Counted from the first letter of the stretch, positions 33,001 through 46,095 are shown. The stretch: 64,000 bases of DNA from Paragyromitra xinjiangensis (GCA_038503065.1 JBCAMK010000005.1:2294001-2358000); one strand, 5' to 3'. A program made the numbers and translations. Notes: generated by a model from the letters alone, not told the origin.

Positions 33001-36000
33001 TCCGACAGAGATCGTTGAAAGCATTTGGAAGGCAAAAGGAGCGCGAGAAATCACGGTCTAAATTGCGCAAGGTTGTTATTTCATCTGCCCATCACGCGGC
33101 TGCGGCTGCAGAAGCAGAGGCACAGAGGTTGCGTGAGGATCAAGAGAACCAAGGCATGATTGTTGTTGCGCGTCGCCGCGAGCAAGCTGCCTCCGCTGCC
33201 GCTCGCGGTCGCGGTGCCCCCTTCCCAACTGGTAGCAGGACAGAGGTGATTACCCGCTACGGCATCGTTGACACACCGCCCGCTGACATCAACTTGGATA
33301 AGAAAAACGTCGAGATATTCGATGTGCTGTATACTGTCAAGTCTTCGCAGTCCTCTGCGAAAGATCTGATCAGTCGCGCGTCTAAGACGGTAAGCACGAG
33401 TAACCATCAGGTGCATTATTTTGAGAGCCAGGCGGCAAGAATACTGGCGACAATCCAGAAGATGCAGGATGAGGGGCTTCATTCACTTCGGCAGATTGAA
33501 CGTGCGAGAGAACCGAAGCGGAGAAAATGCCATTGGGATTACCTGATAGAGGAGGCAAAGTGGCTGAGGGAGGATTTTAAAGAGGAGCGGCGATGGAAGA
33601 TTGCGGTTGCCAAGCAAGTTGTTGAGTGGGTTGTAGAGTGGCATGAAGCGGGTGAAGATCGACGGGAGTTATGTGTGGATCGCCGGAGGTGGGGGAGGGT
33701 GCCGAAACGGATTCGTGAGGAGAGACGGGAAACCGTGCAGGGAGATGTGGATATGGCTGGCTCTGGTAGCTTTGGAGGAGCAGGAAGTCAGCCGACACCA
33801 GAACTTGTCACTGGAGGTGCTACTCCGGAGGATGAAGGGAGTGAGGATTACTTCCAGGGACAAGACGAGCATGGAGCCGTTGGCTGGGGAGAGGGCAGGG
33901 ATTTCTTTGGCTATCTTCAAGATCCGCCACCAGCTGCTATCTTCACACTTGGCCCCGAGGAAACGGTGTTTGGGGTTGCGCCAACAAAGGCTGCTGAGGA
34001 CATGTTAGGTCAACTACCATTATTTGCACCCCCAAAACCACCGAATCCTGAGAGCCTACGATTTGAATGCGTGGAAGAAGAATGGATGACAACATCAATT
34101 ATTCCTGTTACAAAGTACTGCACTGGGAAACTAGCTCTGGAACAAGAAGAAGAGGGACCACCACGGAAGAAGAGCCGCTATGAGTACGAAGAGAACTACC
34201 AACTTTTTGCGGACGACTCGGACGAAGACGATGCTATTTCTGGCGGCTCGTATATCGGACAGCACGGCAAGCGGGAAAGAGACAGGACACGAAAGCCCGT
34301 ACCACTACCACCAGAGCAAACCAATGTTGCGCTGTTTAGTCCGAACTCGAAAAACCTCCTGCAACGAATCCACAATGCACATCTTTTCCGACCACCGAGC
34401 GACCCTCCCCCTGCTGCATTCTTTGAGTCACGAACACCAAGTTTGTGGACTGCCGCCGAAGACGAGATGCTCAAGCAGCTCGCGCGAGAGTATCATCACA
34501 ACTGGTCACTCGTGGCTACATGTATGGCACTTGAGGGGACATGGCATTCTGGATCTGAGCGTCGCAGCCCATGGGAGTGCTTTGAGAGGTGGATCGGATT
34601 AGAGCCTGTCAACCCTGATTTCATGAAGAGTCCGTATTACAAATCGGTTCAGCAACGCCTTGACATTGCAGCCAGGGTTGGTGGTATGTACGTCTCTGCG
34701 AATCCAGGCAGCGCAGGTGGTTCGAACCAGCAGGGCCCGATGACAAAGCGGCGGGGGACCGTACCGATGAAAGTGGAGAAGCGACGGGTGACGAAGTACT
34801 TCAACATCTTTGAGGCAATGAGGAAGTTGGCGAAGAAGCGGGAGACAAGTATCAGTAAGCAACAAAGTGGACGAGGTGCGTTCTTTTTGCTGATTGTTGG
34901 TTTTAGTGAGGAAATTTACTAATAGAAAGACAGCTGCCCAAATAATTCCCACGAGGAAGTCGGATCTACCGAATAATCCGTCACAGAAGACACCGGCTTT
35001 CTTTAGCCATCTCAAGTTCGAGCGTGACTTGAAGCAACAAGAGCAGAAAGCAATGTATACTGCACACATGCAGACTATGCAAGCTAGGGTGGGTTTCAAT
35101 CTTTATAATATGATGGGTGTCTTTCCAGATGCTAATTTTGTGGGATGAACAGGGCCAACCAATTGCTGGGATGCCGCAAGCTGGAAGACTTCATCCCGCT
35201 CAACAACAGGCCATTGTGAATGGTGTGCCTATTCCAGGCGCGAGGATTCAGCAAGCAGCGGGCATGTCGAATGGCATTCCACAAACTGCTAAGCCATCAC
35301 CAAATGTACCGCATGCTACTCCAAACGGTGTAGTGCCAGTAAGCATGAATGGCCTACCAGTCAACCTCCAAGGACACCCCCAGGCACCGATGCAGCAGGG
35401 ACGTCTGACGGTCGAACAAATTGCACGGTACCGGATGATGCAAGCCAAGGCACAGCTTCAAGGCCAACAAGGCTACTCTCAACAGCCCGGATCTGTAGCA
35501 CAAATGCAACCCAGCGGCTACCAATCCACAAATCCACAAGCAGCCAAAGCTTTGTTAATTCAACAAGCGCAACAAGCGGCACTCGGAGGTCAGAAGATGT
35601 CTTCCATCCCTAACGGTCAAGCCGGCTCCCCTCGGATGCAGCAGCAACCACTCAATGTGCAACAGCAGCAAGGAGGACCAGGTGAGCTCAGCCCCCACAT
35701 GGCCCCCCACGTCCCCATGCAGCTGACAGCTGTGCCAATAACAGACCGAGAGCAAGGACTGCAGCTAACAACGGCGGAAATGATAGTGCTTGTGCAACAC
35801 CAACACCCAAATCTCCCTCAAGATCAGATTGCAAAAGCAGCCGCTCAGCATATTGCTAATTACCATCGGGGGGTAAGCCAGAATATGGCGAGAAACCAAA
35901 ATTCAAATGGACAGGCCACTGTTCCGTCTCCAGTTCAAGCTACAAGTCAACAACTCTTTCAGCGGGTTCAGGTGCAGCAGCAGGCGAGAGCGGCTGCAGC

Positions 36001-36184
36001 GAACACTGGACCTATGATGAGCGTGACTGGGCCCGTGGGACCGGGAGCAAATGTGATTAGTAGGAGCGCGACACCACAGCAACAGAGGAGTGGGAGTGCG
36101 CAGAGCTCGAGAAGTGTGCAGCAAAGCCCGAGTTTAGGGCAACAGCAACAAGGACAGCCGGGGCAGCCGGGGCAGGGACAGTAG
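30056..36184 (+). CDS. VID21: NuA4 histone acetyltransferase scaffold Vid21/Eaf1
   Basis: Five exons: 30056-30123, 30362-30544, 30599-34854, 34907-35088 and 35129-36184, giving 1914 residues, with frame kept at each junction. The N-terminus carries KLQELYAVCRHVERS and RFLEENDMDRGRLFNES, typical of fungal Vid21. A long disordered region includes a run of Glu near 704-735. The HSA domain is near 1058-1105 (CHWDYLIEEAKWLREDFKEE, KQVVEWVVEWHEA) and a SANT/Myb domain near 1365-1420 (LWTAAEDEMLKQLAREYHHN, SPWECFERWIGLE). The C-terminus is Gln-rich. Eaf1/Vid21 is the NuA4 platform; its HSA region binds actin and Arp4. The last two introns are short (52 and 40 nt). The 40-nt one, donor GTGGGT, is the least certain but avoids an in-frame stop. 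Confidence 0.92.
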
Positions 36185-37119
36185 AGAATCTGGAGATTTT
36201 CCCTTTTTTTCTCGCTAGGTTAGTTGAGAAGTTTGCCGTTATTACTTTTTTGTAGTCAGTGTGGTTCTTTTCTGTGTTCTTTTATATTGTTTCAGGGTTC
36301 TGTCTTGTTTTGCTTGGGTGGTTCTTTGAATTCTGGTTTTTTGGTTCTTGGGGGTTTACTTTTCTTTTCACATGCTACATTTTTTATTATCTTCCGGCAC
36401 ATTATTATTTGGTACTGCTGCTACGACCTACTCCTTCTTACAACTCTATGTGTTTATTATTACGTTCCTTCCTGCCATTTGATTCTGCTCAAAGGAGTTC
36501 GGTCGTTCTCTTCTCTTCTCCCCCCTTCAATATTCATTCTTTTTTTGTTTTCGGTTGTGCTGGTCAGTTCCCCAGCCTATGCCTTGTAGGGTTGCGTCTG
36601 TAGTCCTTTTTCTTTGGGCTTGTTGGTAGGAAAATTGTAAGTAGGTTAACTTGTTTGGTTGTTGGGCATTTCACTCAGTCTTTCATGGTTTCTTGGAGAG
36701 ATGATATAATGCAACTTAGTTTCGGGGTAGAATTTGTATCGCTTACTCGCACTCCGTTGGACCTTTAGGGAGTTTAGGGGGAAGGGTCGGTAGAATAAAT
36801 TATGAGTCTTTCTATTACCGTGAAGTTCCTGTTTCCCTCCCCGCCTAGCGAGATTAAACCAGATCGCTGCAAATCTCGTAGTAGAGTTTTTTTCCTAGGA
36901 TGGCAACGTTGCGCTGGTATCGATGTCTGGTGGAAGGCATGAAGATATGGGCTATCACTTGAGGGGAAATGCAGTCTCCTATTTCCTCCACTTTTCCCTT
37001 GTCATGGTCTGATATGTAAGATAAAAATGGCGGTGGAACACATTTGGTCTTGCAGGAGAACGGATGGCTGCCTTTTCGGAGCCTGAGGTCTGTCTCGGCC
37101 AAATGGTTCTGATAGTAGA
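36185..37119. other. T-rich 3' region and intergenic sequence
   Basis: The first ~450 bases are strongly T-rich and probably hold the VID21 3' untranslated region. Open frames rich in Phe/Leu in this stretch reflect composition. No gene is supported up to the element that starts at 37120. Confidence 0.4.
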
Positions 37120-37727
37120 TGTTCCGACCGGTATTCAATTCTCGCCCATTTACAAATGAGTCGGCCGGTAGGAAAATAGGCCAACCCATTTACAAACGGG
37201 ACCACCTTGAGTATCGGCTGGCCCATCTACAAATTGATACTAAAAGATGTCCCATATTGAAAGAATTCCATGTTTCTAAATAAGGTACACCACACAAGTA
37301 TGATAATCACCACATACTACCTATTATAGCAGGTTGAAAAATCTACTACAACCTGATAATCATGATGATGAACTCTCTTTTTAACTACAACTTGAGATAT
37401 GTAGTTTCTCCCAAAGGTGCACAATATGGTATGCAATACAGTACATTACCAGTAGAGAATGAAAGTTCAAGTATCAAAATTAGGGAGCATTTAAAGTGTT
37501 GTGAGGTGAAGTTGCGATGGTTAGGTGGAGTGGTGGTTGGAGGTGATTAAGGGTCTGAGCTATGGCCATGGTTGAAATTTTTTTTTCATTTGGAGATTGG
37601 CCATCTTTGAGTGTCAATTTGTAGATGGGCCAGCCGATACTCAAAGCGGCCCTGTAAATGGGTTGGCCTATTTTCCTACCGGCCGACCCATTTGTAAATG
37701 GGCCCTAGTGCAATACCGGTCGGAACA
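37120..37727. mobile_element. Non-autonomous DNA element with ~140-bp terminal inverted repeats and TAGA duplication
   Basis: The ends are TGTTCCGACCGGTATT at the left and AATACCGGTCGGAACA at the right. Complementarity extends inward for roughly 130-145 bp on each side: CGGCCGGTAGGAAAATAGGC near 37161-37180 pairs with GCCTATTTTCCTACCGGCCG near 37665-37684. Both sides are flanked by TAGA (37116-37119 and 37728-37731), a 4-bp target-site duplication. Each terminal repeat holds three subterminal copies of CCCATYTACAAA, plausible transposase sites. The ~310-bp centre has no credible gene. TGT...ACA ends with 4-bp duplications resemble Ginger-type transposons, but superfamily assignment is inference. 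Confidence 0.85.
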
Positions 37728-38040
37728 TAGACATCATTCACATGCATTAAAAAAACTGCGGTGCATACATGTAGTTTCAGCTAGATAGATATTCCTAGAA
37801 ACATATATCTCCTGATAAGAAAAATACAGTAATTCCTTAGGAAAAGTAAACTTCCGTAGGTGCCAAAGTCGACGTACTAGTGCAACATAAACCATTTTCA
37901 TGAGCACATAAAGAATGGGGTAAGTGGAGATTAGCACGAGTGCCACAAGAAAGTGATACCCACTCGCAAAACCCAACTACAAAAACCCTCCTACCCTACC
38001 TTTCGAGTCGACTTCCACAAAGATCAATTTGGCCAATACC

Positions 38041-40960
38041 TCAATGGTGTTCTTGGGTCCCAGTTAGGATGCTGCCCAGATTTTGAGCTTCGGGGATTTT
38101 TACATTATCCTGGTCTGTCATCCGCGACTGAACTTGAATTTGATTTTCAGGTAGAACTGGATCCTGTTTAGCGGTTTTCTGCTGGCGCTGCTCGACTCGA
38201 AACTGTCCATTTCCTGCACTAAGATAGGGCTGCTGCTGGTATTGGGGATGATGGCCGAGTATGAATTCACCATTTTCTCCTCTAACGTAATCCTGCTGGC
38301 GTGGAGGTGGAGCTGCGTATTGACCTAAGTATGCCCCACGTCCATAATTCATAAAATTAGGACTTAGGTTCTGCTGCAAGTTGTGTCCGTGAGTATAGCC
38401 GTTATTATTACTGTTGAGGGGATAGTTATGGGCAGGTACTCGAGCTTGATCCATCATACTAAGACCCATAACTCCGTATCCACCAAACATCCCATGCTGT
38501 TGCTGGTTTGGACGATAACCTGGGATGGGAGAAGGAAGGAGAGGTTTGTATTCAGCCTGCCCGTTGGGGGGTAGGGGCGGGGTATTAAGACCCTGAGGCA
38601 AAGGAGGGAGTGGTCTATTTTCGTTTTTCACACCAGTGTCTCCCATGTTTGCTTGTCCGGCCCAAAATCTAGCTTGCTGTACTGGGTAGTTGCTGTTGCC
38701 AGAGTTTAAGGTGGGAACTGGACTATTGGCTCCATTTGCCATCGCAGGGAGCGCTGTAGGAGCGTTATGATAACGCCCGGGGACGAACTCTGGAGGAGTA
38801 TATGGCGGCCGGATATAGGTGTAAATAGAAGTAGATGACTGTGATGTGAAAGAACCGCCATCGTTGCTTGTGTACTCGGACTGCCCACTGGGAGGTGACA
38901 AAGTACCCACCGAGGGCCCAGACGAAACTGATGGAGACGAAAGGGATAATGATGGCAGCTTAGAAGGATACGATTGATTCACGAGCTTCCCATGAGGAGT
39001 GTCAGAAGCAGGACAAAGGGCCTTAGCTAATGGCTCGACTTGGTGGGACTGAAGGGTCTTCTGCTGCGGAGTGAAGGGTGCAGGTTGATGCGGGCTTCGT
39101 GCCCGAGGTTGTGCTGATGCTAATCCCGTGTCGTGAACTGTAAGTTCCGCCAATTTCTGTGGGAAGTTATCCTGAGCTGAAGGTGACGGCTGGAATTGTC
39201 TCGCCAATGCAGAGGGTTGAAATTTCTGGGCTGAACTTCTTCTATTCTGATGCTGTTGTTGCTGCTGTCTATGATAACTTGGCGCAGATCCTGATAACTG
39301 CGACACTCTGGGGTCCATCAAAGGCTTTTGCATCGCTCCGCGCTCAAGTGACGATAGTCGTTTAGCTTGCGGAAGAGAAGCAGGAAAATTGAATGTTGTG
39401 GTCCCTTCATCAACGGAAAACATAGTGTTGATTTTATCCATGTGCGGGTATAAAGCGTAGACTTGCTGCATAGTCAAATTCATTGGGCGCCATACCGCAC
39501 GCTTTCTTTGACCTAGATGGGGAAATTTCGGTGGTTCAGCTTCGAATTTTCCTTTACCGCCGTTATCGCCCCCGATGCGGTTGTTCTTTTTGTATTTATT
39601 GGAGCGTTCGCGACGCCGAACCTGTAGTGGAGGTGTTTTCGGACGGAAGTACTCAATTTCTTCAAATTATGAATCTATTAGAAGACTATTTTGAAATAGC
39701 GGGGATGAATGGGGAACGTTATCTGGGGTTCACATACCCGGATCAGGTGTAGTTAACCATCCTTGCCTACCAGACTCGCCCCATGTCCTCAAGTATCTCT
39801 TACAGTCGAAGTTTGTTCTCTTTATGTCTCTCCCAACTGTGACCCACCCAGGGCGCTCATCGCTTGGTTTAGCAAAGAGATGTAGCCTACGTTGGCCAAG
39901 AGAAAAGTTCTCGATTATGTGCGAAAGTAGGGAAGAGATAGGCGCATCTGGGCCATCACTGATCATGACATCCGTACTGGAATTACAGTGAATCAGATGA
40001 GAGTCAAAAGTTCTACTCTTCCTCGTTAGCGAAACAAATTCCTATCGTAGAGGTTGAAAATATGTATTAATTGGGATCAAACCTCTTTGCAGAGCCCTTA
40101 CAGCCCATAATACACCATTGCACGACATTACGAAGAACACCGACACGGCTACCCGTTTTTCTATCGAAATCTTCCTCTGTAATTGAATCTTCGGCATCTT
40201 GAACTCGGTCCCAACCCCCGTCGGTTTTCATCCACCCGATGCATTCAACCTTTCTAAATCCCCAACTTCCCAAAAGGCGTCGTCCTTCAACTAGACATTT
40301 GGTTGGTCCTACCCAGAGGAACACCCATCCAGGGCGTCCCGCTAGACTCTCCATAGGCAAAGTATCCATGTCTCTCCGGAAATAACTAGGCTTAGCACGG
40401 CTCCCCGGGGTGTTGCCAGAAATCTTGCCTGTGATGTAATTTGAATGCTCACGTCCTAGAGTAGAGTCTTTTGGATCAGAGGTACTAGCTTCGTGGCCTA
40501 GACTAGTAGCTTGAGGAATATCTACCCCATTAGGAGCGGTATTAGATATAGTATTCGTCAGGTCGATCAAGATAACGTCGAAATGAGGAGCACGAGGATC
40601 AAAACGTCTCTCTAGTTGCTGCGGGTTCCCAGATTTGTTTTTGTTTGTGGAGAGCTGCGCAGTATTCGCAGGGGTTACATGTCTATGTGTCCTATGTCCA
40701 TTATTGCCGCAGGATTCTAAAACATCAATGATAGAGGAAAGGTCTGCTTCGTCCCAGTAAACTGATAACGGCGGGTGGGCGTCGCGTAGGAACTTCTCAC
40801 GCTTCATTCGGTTGAAATGACGTAGACGGCCATATCCGTGTGTCGGATCGAGCGGATTGATAATTGCGTTTGCGGGAGAGGCTAGGTTTGAGAGTAAACT
40901 GTGGGTTTGGTAGTTGTTGGAATGTAAGTTAGTTAAAGTCGATGCAAGATCGGAAGACAT
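38041..40960 (-). CDS. KAR4: METTL14/Kar4-family (MT-A70) protein with long disordered tail
   Basis: Exons 40960-40083, 40012-39738 and 39659-38041 encode 923 residues. The MT-A70 fold is recognisable: HFDVILIDLTNTIS near 127, RPGWVFLWVGPTKCLVEGRR near 208, and WGFRKVECIGWMKTD near 232. It continues with WCIMGCKGSAKR near 281, then LGQRRLHLFAKPSDERPGWV, and EIEYFRPKTPP near 385, which matches the METTL14/Kar4 signature after the catalytic-like domain. METTL14-type proteins are usually non-catalytic partners in N6-adenosine methylation of RNA; yeast Kar4 acts in mating and meiosis. The (D/E)PP(W/L) motif expected after FDVIL is absent. The ~470-residue C-terminus is rich in Gln, Asn, Pro and Ser. 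The first intron donor is GTTTGA and is the weakest junction. The second has GTATGT and a CTAAT branch site. Confidence 0.82.
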
Positions 40961-43466
40961 GATGTGATTTGTGGATGTTGAAATTTTGCAGTGCTGGGCG
41001 AAAAAGACACTTCTAATGAGGGATCTTCAGTTCACGAAGACAACCTGAAAGAATTGGCCGTGATGAGTTTGTGACCAAGAAGTGTGAAGAGAAGTAGGAG
41101 TGAAAAAACTTTCGAATTATTTGAGCCTACTCTATGCACATGGTGGTTATTGGCTACGAGAAGAGAAATTCTACTACCCTAAATAATTGAATGAATGTGA
41201 GTTCAATAATGGTCTAGCGCCCACCGCCATTCATTACTATGGTAGAAATTTCGCCCGGGAGCCGTTAGACATCAACCCTGAAGTACGTAATCACAAACTG
41301 GGTACGCCTGGAACCCCCCCAATTGAATGTGTTTGTATCTTCTCCAATCTTCTTTGTGCCCTTTTTTTATTTCAAAGGGGTTTCTTTGTTATTTGTGTCT
41401 CTATTAATGTCTTCGTCTGGACTTATTGATGCGGGTATAGAGAAAATACCCCGACGAAGAAACTTACAGTCTCGCCAGTATTCATGACAGCTACCGATTA
41501 CTGCCGTGATAACTTACTTCGGATCTCCTCTCAGAAGACACCCTGCAAGAGAAAGGCTTGAAAAAATCCATACGTGTAGATAACACAATACAGGCACCTG
41601 ATTATCTTTTTCTCTCCCCTAAAAGTCTATAGTGGTGACTTCTTGTAGTGTAAGTGTTATCACACAGAGTACCCCGATAGCCATACGCATCGCTTCTAGC
41701 TCCCACGAGACACTTAGTAGGAGAGAAACTGCATACCTTCTGACAAAGATGGGCACTGAAACCCCAATAGTGTTTACTACGAGAGTTGTCTCTCAATCAA
41801 TCGAGTCTTCTCAGCCTCCCGATCCCATTTTTTACAGCGGATGGCTAATACCGGCGAACTAAGTGATATCACATGTCTGGATGATATATTAAGAGGAATC
41901 AAAAAAAGAAGTCCCCAAGCTTCCCTGCAAGCCTTATTTTTAACCCAGTGCGTGAAGAATTAACTCCCCTGAGAGAATCGAGCTTGCGATTCCCCCAGCC
42001 CCTCTGGGCGACACAGTAACCATTAAGCTACTATAGTTGATGATATTATAATGCCAGAAAAAGTCTTATTGCCCTTTTTAGGCCTACCCTTATATGGCGC
42101 ACTGATAGGGTTGATCAGCTATTCTAAAACAGGGTAACCCCAGTTTTTGCATTTGCCTCCACCCAATATTTAGATGGAATAGATACCAGGTTGGGTAGGG
42201 CTCTACCGTACAGGGAATACATGTATGGTCCGTGCAAGCTTTAACCTAGACCAATCAAATTTGGGTGTGGAACGCTCTTGTCTTACAATTCTTGGCTGGT
42301 GCCTTGTGAATAGGAAACCTTTCCATCCGAATATCTCCACCACCAATGCTCTTAAACAGGCATCACTTGAGATTTAGGCTCTGTACCAGTGCCAATACTC
42401 AAAATGATCTCAAAAGTGAAATTTGACACAAATTTTCTCTGGGTATATTAGATCACATGCTTAGTATTTCTGGGAATGTTCCACTCTGCACTTTTTACTG
42501 CCAAAAATGAGATTTTATTCTGCTACAACCCCTGGCTCCTGTGCCTTATAAAAAGTTACAGAGCTTCATTGCTATGATGGTAGATCTTAGGCTCGTTCTC
42601 ATCCCCTACTGCCTATGGCTGCTGCGCACCGTAGGGTGTATGGGGCTAGGCACGAGACTAGGTAGATCTTGTATCTTTTCCTGAGTAATTTTGTTGGGGT
42701 TGGAGCTCAGAATATCAGCTCAAAATAGGCGGTCTAGGTTAAGACGTTCCCCCACCATAGTGTAAATGACTGACTGGACGACGTATGACTCGGATGCTTC
42801 AGCGGCGATTAGAGCTGGGCTCTTTGCGGTGGAGTTGACTTTCTTTGATGATGCTATCGGCTCACCTCCGTTATCCTTGTTGGATGGTATCGGTTTCGAC
42901 GCCATAACTGGTTGCACTTGTGCTTTGTGGTGGCTGCTGTGGTGGCTAGGCACACTGTATACTCTAGAGTACCATCCGTATAAGACTTAAATACAAGAGG
43001 GTCTCAGGAGTCAGAGTCGACATTCCCTTTCGGTATTTCGGGTGCCATTCTAATAGTAAAATAATGCCCCGGTTAGTAGCTTAAGAATAGAGAATAGTGA
43101 GATATGATTTCTCCAAGTTCAAAATTAGAAGATACGCTTTATCAAACATCCAAATTAAACGTAGGTTCCTGTTTTAGATTGATACCTATCCAGTTCGTAC
43201 TCCATCTTCTTAGAGTAATTCTTGACCCCTCTCCCTAACCGATATCACGTATAGCTAAACGGAATCCCGTCCTCCGCAAGAACCCTACCAATTCACTGTT
43301 TCACCGATCCCAGCAACAGATACACGCAACTGCAACCACTACCGACACTCATCGCCGGGTAACCCCTCCCCACCAAACTTTAATCCAACACCATTTCCCC
43401 CCACCATTACCAGGCACAAACCAGCCGGCTGAAACGACGATTGTCCAATTGCCCACCTGCGCCACG
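40961..43466. other. 2.5-kb region between divergent KAR4-like and DHODH genes
   Basis: No supported protein gene. Overlapping short frames at 42720-42990 on both strands show no family. A tRNA-like segment on the minus strand is listed separately. The ends serve as promoters for the two flanking genes. Confidence 0.4.
41955..42037 (-). other. tRNA-like segment with A-box and B-box-like motifs
   Basis: On the minus strand TAGCTTAATGGTTA resembles a Pol III A-box and GCTCGATTCT resembles a B-box, about 40 bases apart. The acceptor and D stems do not pair well and the anticodon loop lacks the normal U33. It is therefore not a functional tRNA as written. A tRNA-derived SINE head or a tRNA pseudogene is possible. 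Confidence 0.3.
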
Positions 43467-44949
43467 ATGCCTATCCTACGGCCTTTCCTCGCGGGCTCTA
43501 CTCTTCCCCGAGTAATTCGCCCATCCCAATTCATCAGATCGCCAATACAGCAGCGTTTCGAATCCACAGCAGCAGCCAATCTACGACGACCGGGGAATAA
43601 GCTTCGAAATGGCGTCATTGGCGCTACAACAGCCGGGGTTCTTGCCTTTTCGTATTATTACCTGACGGATACAAGATCAGCGATTCATAAATACGAAGTT
43701 GTGCCGTTTTTGCGATGGATTTACAACGGCGATGATGTACCGAGGGAAAAAGGCGGGCGTGGTGACGGCGCTGAGAAAGCACACGAGATTGGGCTGAAAG
43801 CGTTACGAGGCCTCTATGACGTTGGTCTACCATTAAGGGAACGGGGGAACCACGAGTATCTTGACACGAAAGGAATGGATGTAGAGGTGCGTACAACAGC
43901 GGAGTGGTACAGCTATCAATGGTTCTAACAACACGGAAAAGCTATTTGGTCACCATTTGAAAACCCCTCTTGCTATCTCTGCTGGTTTAGATAAACATGC
44001 GGAATGCATTGATCCTCTCTTCTCGTTATCTCCTGCAATCTCGATCCTGGAAATCGGTTGCATCACCCCTCGCCCCCAGGAGGGGAACCCAAAGCCACGC
44101 ATGTTCCGCCTCCCAACCTCCAACAGTCTCATCAACCGGTATGGATTCAACTCCGTTGGCGCTGATGTCGCTGCCATCCGTCTACGCGACCGTGTCAGAC
44201 GGTATGCCCTCAAACACGGGATGACGGAGCAGGAGGTCCTCGACTCTGAAGACATACCAGCTAGTTTATGGGAGAACAGACTACTAGCAGTTCAAATCGG
44301 AAAAAATAAGTCGACGGCAGAAACAGATATTGAGGCGGTTAAAAGAGACTACATTGAGTGTGTTGAGAAGCTTGGTAAATTCGCGGATATTGTAGTAGTC
44401 AATGTATCTTCGCCCAACACACCTGGTCTTCGATCACTCCAGAAGCGGGAGAGTCTTCAACAGCTTCTATCGGCGGTCGTTGAGGCGACGAATCATACCG
44501 AACGTCGTCGGAAGCCGAAGGTTGTTGTTAAAGTCTCCCCGGATAGCGATAGTCCGGATGATATCCGTGATATCTCTGCTGCAATCCTTGGTTCTGGAGT
44601 CGCGGGTGTTATTGTCGCGAACACTACCGTAAAACGTCCAAGTCAAGTACTAGCTTCCCCGCAGACTACCGAAGAGGAAAAGCGGATCGCGAATCAGGAA
44701 ATTGGCGGACTTTCAGGACCTGCTTTGTTGCCGAAAACATTGCAGCTCGTGGAGAGTTTCTCTAAGGAGCTCGGAGACAAGGCGGTTGTATTTGCATCTG
44801 GTGGTATCACAAGTGGGAAGGATGCAGAGGAGGCGAGAAAGAGAGGAGCAAAGATCGTTATGGGATATACTGGGATGGTTTATGATGGCGTGGGGTTTTG
44901 GGGAAGGGTGGCTAGAGAAATGAAAAAAGTCTTGGAAGGACGTGCATAG
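43467..44949 (+). CDS. URA9: Dihydroorotate dehydrogenase, class 2 (mitochondrial)
   Basis: Exons 43467-43886 and 43942-44949 encode 475 residues; the 55-nt intron has GTGCGT, a TCTAACA branch site and AAAAG. The N-terminus is Arg/Ser-rich (mitochondrial targeting), then a membrane segment (NGVIGATTAGVLAFSYYYL). The barrel shows TPLAISAGLDKHAE, then EIGCITPRPQEGNPKPRMFR and LINRYGFNSVGADV. It continues with VVNVSSPNTPGLRSLQ (catalytic Ser region of class 2 enzymes), VVKVSPDSDSPDD, GVIVANTTVKRP, GGLSGPALLPKTL and ASGGITSGKDAEE (FMN phosphate site). The enzyme oxidises dihydroorotate to orotate with FMN and ubiquinone in pyrimidine synthesis at the inner membrane. The ATG at 43467 is chosen because the upstream frame has no ATG. 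Confidence 0.95.
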
Positions 44950-46095
44950 TCGTTCGATACCTGATTATAGTGGGGTACTAGAAAAGTCACTCCTTTGTTG
45001 AAATAATTGTAAAATAAATGTTAAACATTTACTTAGAGCCTTGGGAATCATGTGATCAACTTTGACATTGTAGAACCCTGGATTCATGATAGGCTTGTCC
45101 CCCTACGGTATGAAACAAGTTATGCGCATATTCTTACAGTCCCGTTCGCAAAGTCTTGGCATACTCCTCTCTATTGAGTGTGGCTGCCGGTAAATTGAGG
45201 CTATAATCTCTGTAGATGGTGATTATATGAAGTTGCTGGATGTTACCTATCATGTTAGTATTTCCATCGTTCCACTTCCTCTCAAATTACTGTTCCCTAG
45301 TTCGATCTACGACTATTTGGTTTACTATGAACAGGCTGTAGGGTGTCCGGGACTTTGCGAACACGACTGTACACTTAGCCAGGAGAATAGATTCGTGAAT
45401 GAAATACATTTCCATCCAAGTAAAATCGTAGATGCGTGAGAAGTCGTAGCCATTGGTCACCCAACGTTACATGTATCATTCCCACCACAACCATTCAAAT
45501 CTACACTCTCAAATAGTACTAGATTCACGTATCAGAGACCATATGACAGTAAAATGCCAGCCTATCAGGAGATACAGACAGAATACAGCGAAATAATCGA
45601 CCGAGTGACGATCTATGACCTGAAACGGAAACCATCGCTTTCCTTATCTTCTTAAGATACGCAGCCATCTAGATAAGTCATGTGCTATCATCTACATTAC
45701 TATTCAACACAAACCTACTAAAGTTGTATATGCCCCAATATTAGTGAATTCATCTTTCTTTGATACCGCCCTGCGCTAGCTAGCCCAAGTTAAACATGAA
45801 AGAAAGCGCAAAGTGATGCTCATCCCACGATAGCAATTACTAGGTTGGGAACCTTTCTATGTCCTCCTCCCGCAGTAACATGCCACCTAAAGGATCACGA
45901 GGCCATGATGAAGACCCCTGCCACATCCTGTCAGGTCCGATTTCCAGTATCTACCAAAGTGAATATTAGATTCATAGAGATAGCAGGGATTCTGCAAAAG
46001 ATTGAATTGAAATGCAACAGATTGATGGTAACATATCTTGATCTCAATACCAAGAATTGCCAGTCTCTAGCGGTAAAATTTCGCCGACGCCATCA
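44950..46095. other. Intergenic region
   Basis: No gene supported. A perfect palindrome TAAATGTTAAACATTTA lies near 45016-45032. The last part is the upstream promoter of the small secreted protein gene. Confidence 0.4.

Noticed and set aside
32600..33070. Antisense Ser-rich open frame within VID21
   Set aside because: It is a shadow of the coding strand; the sense frame has the conserved family features.
42720..42990. Overlapping short frames on both strands
   Set aside because: No ATG for the longer minus frame, no domain, and no sign of a transposon around it.
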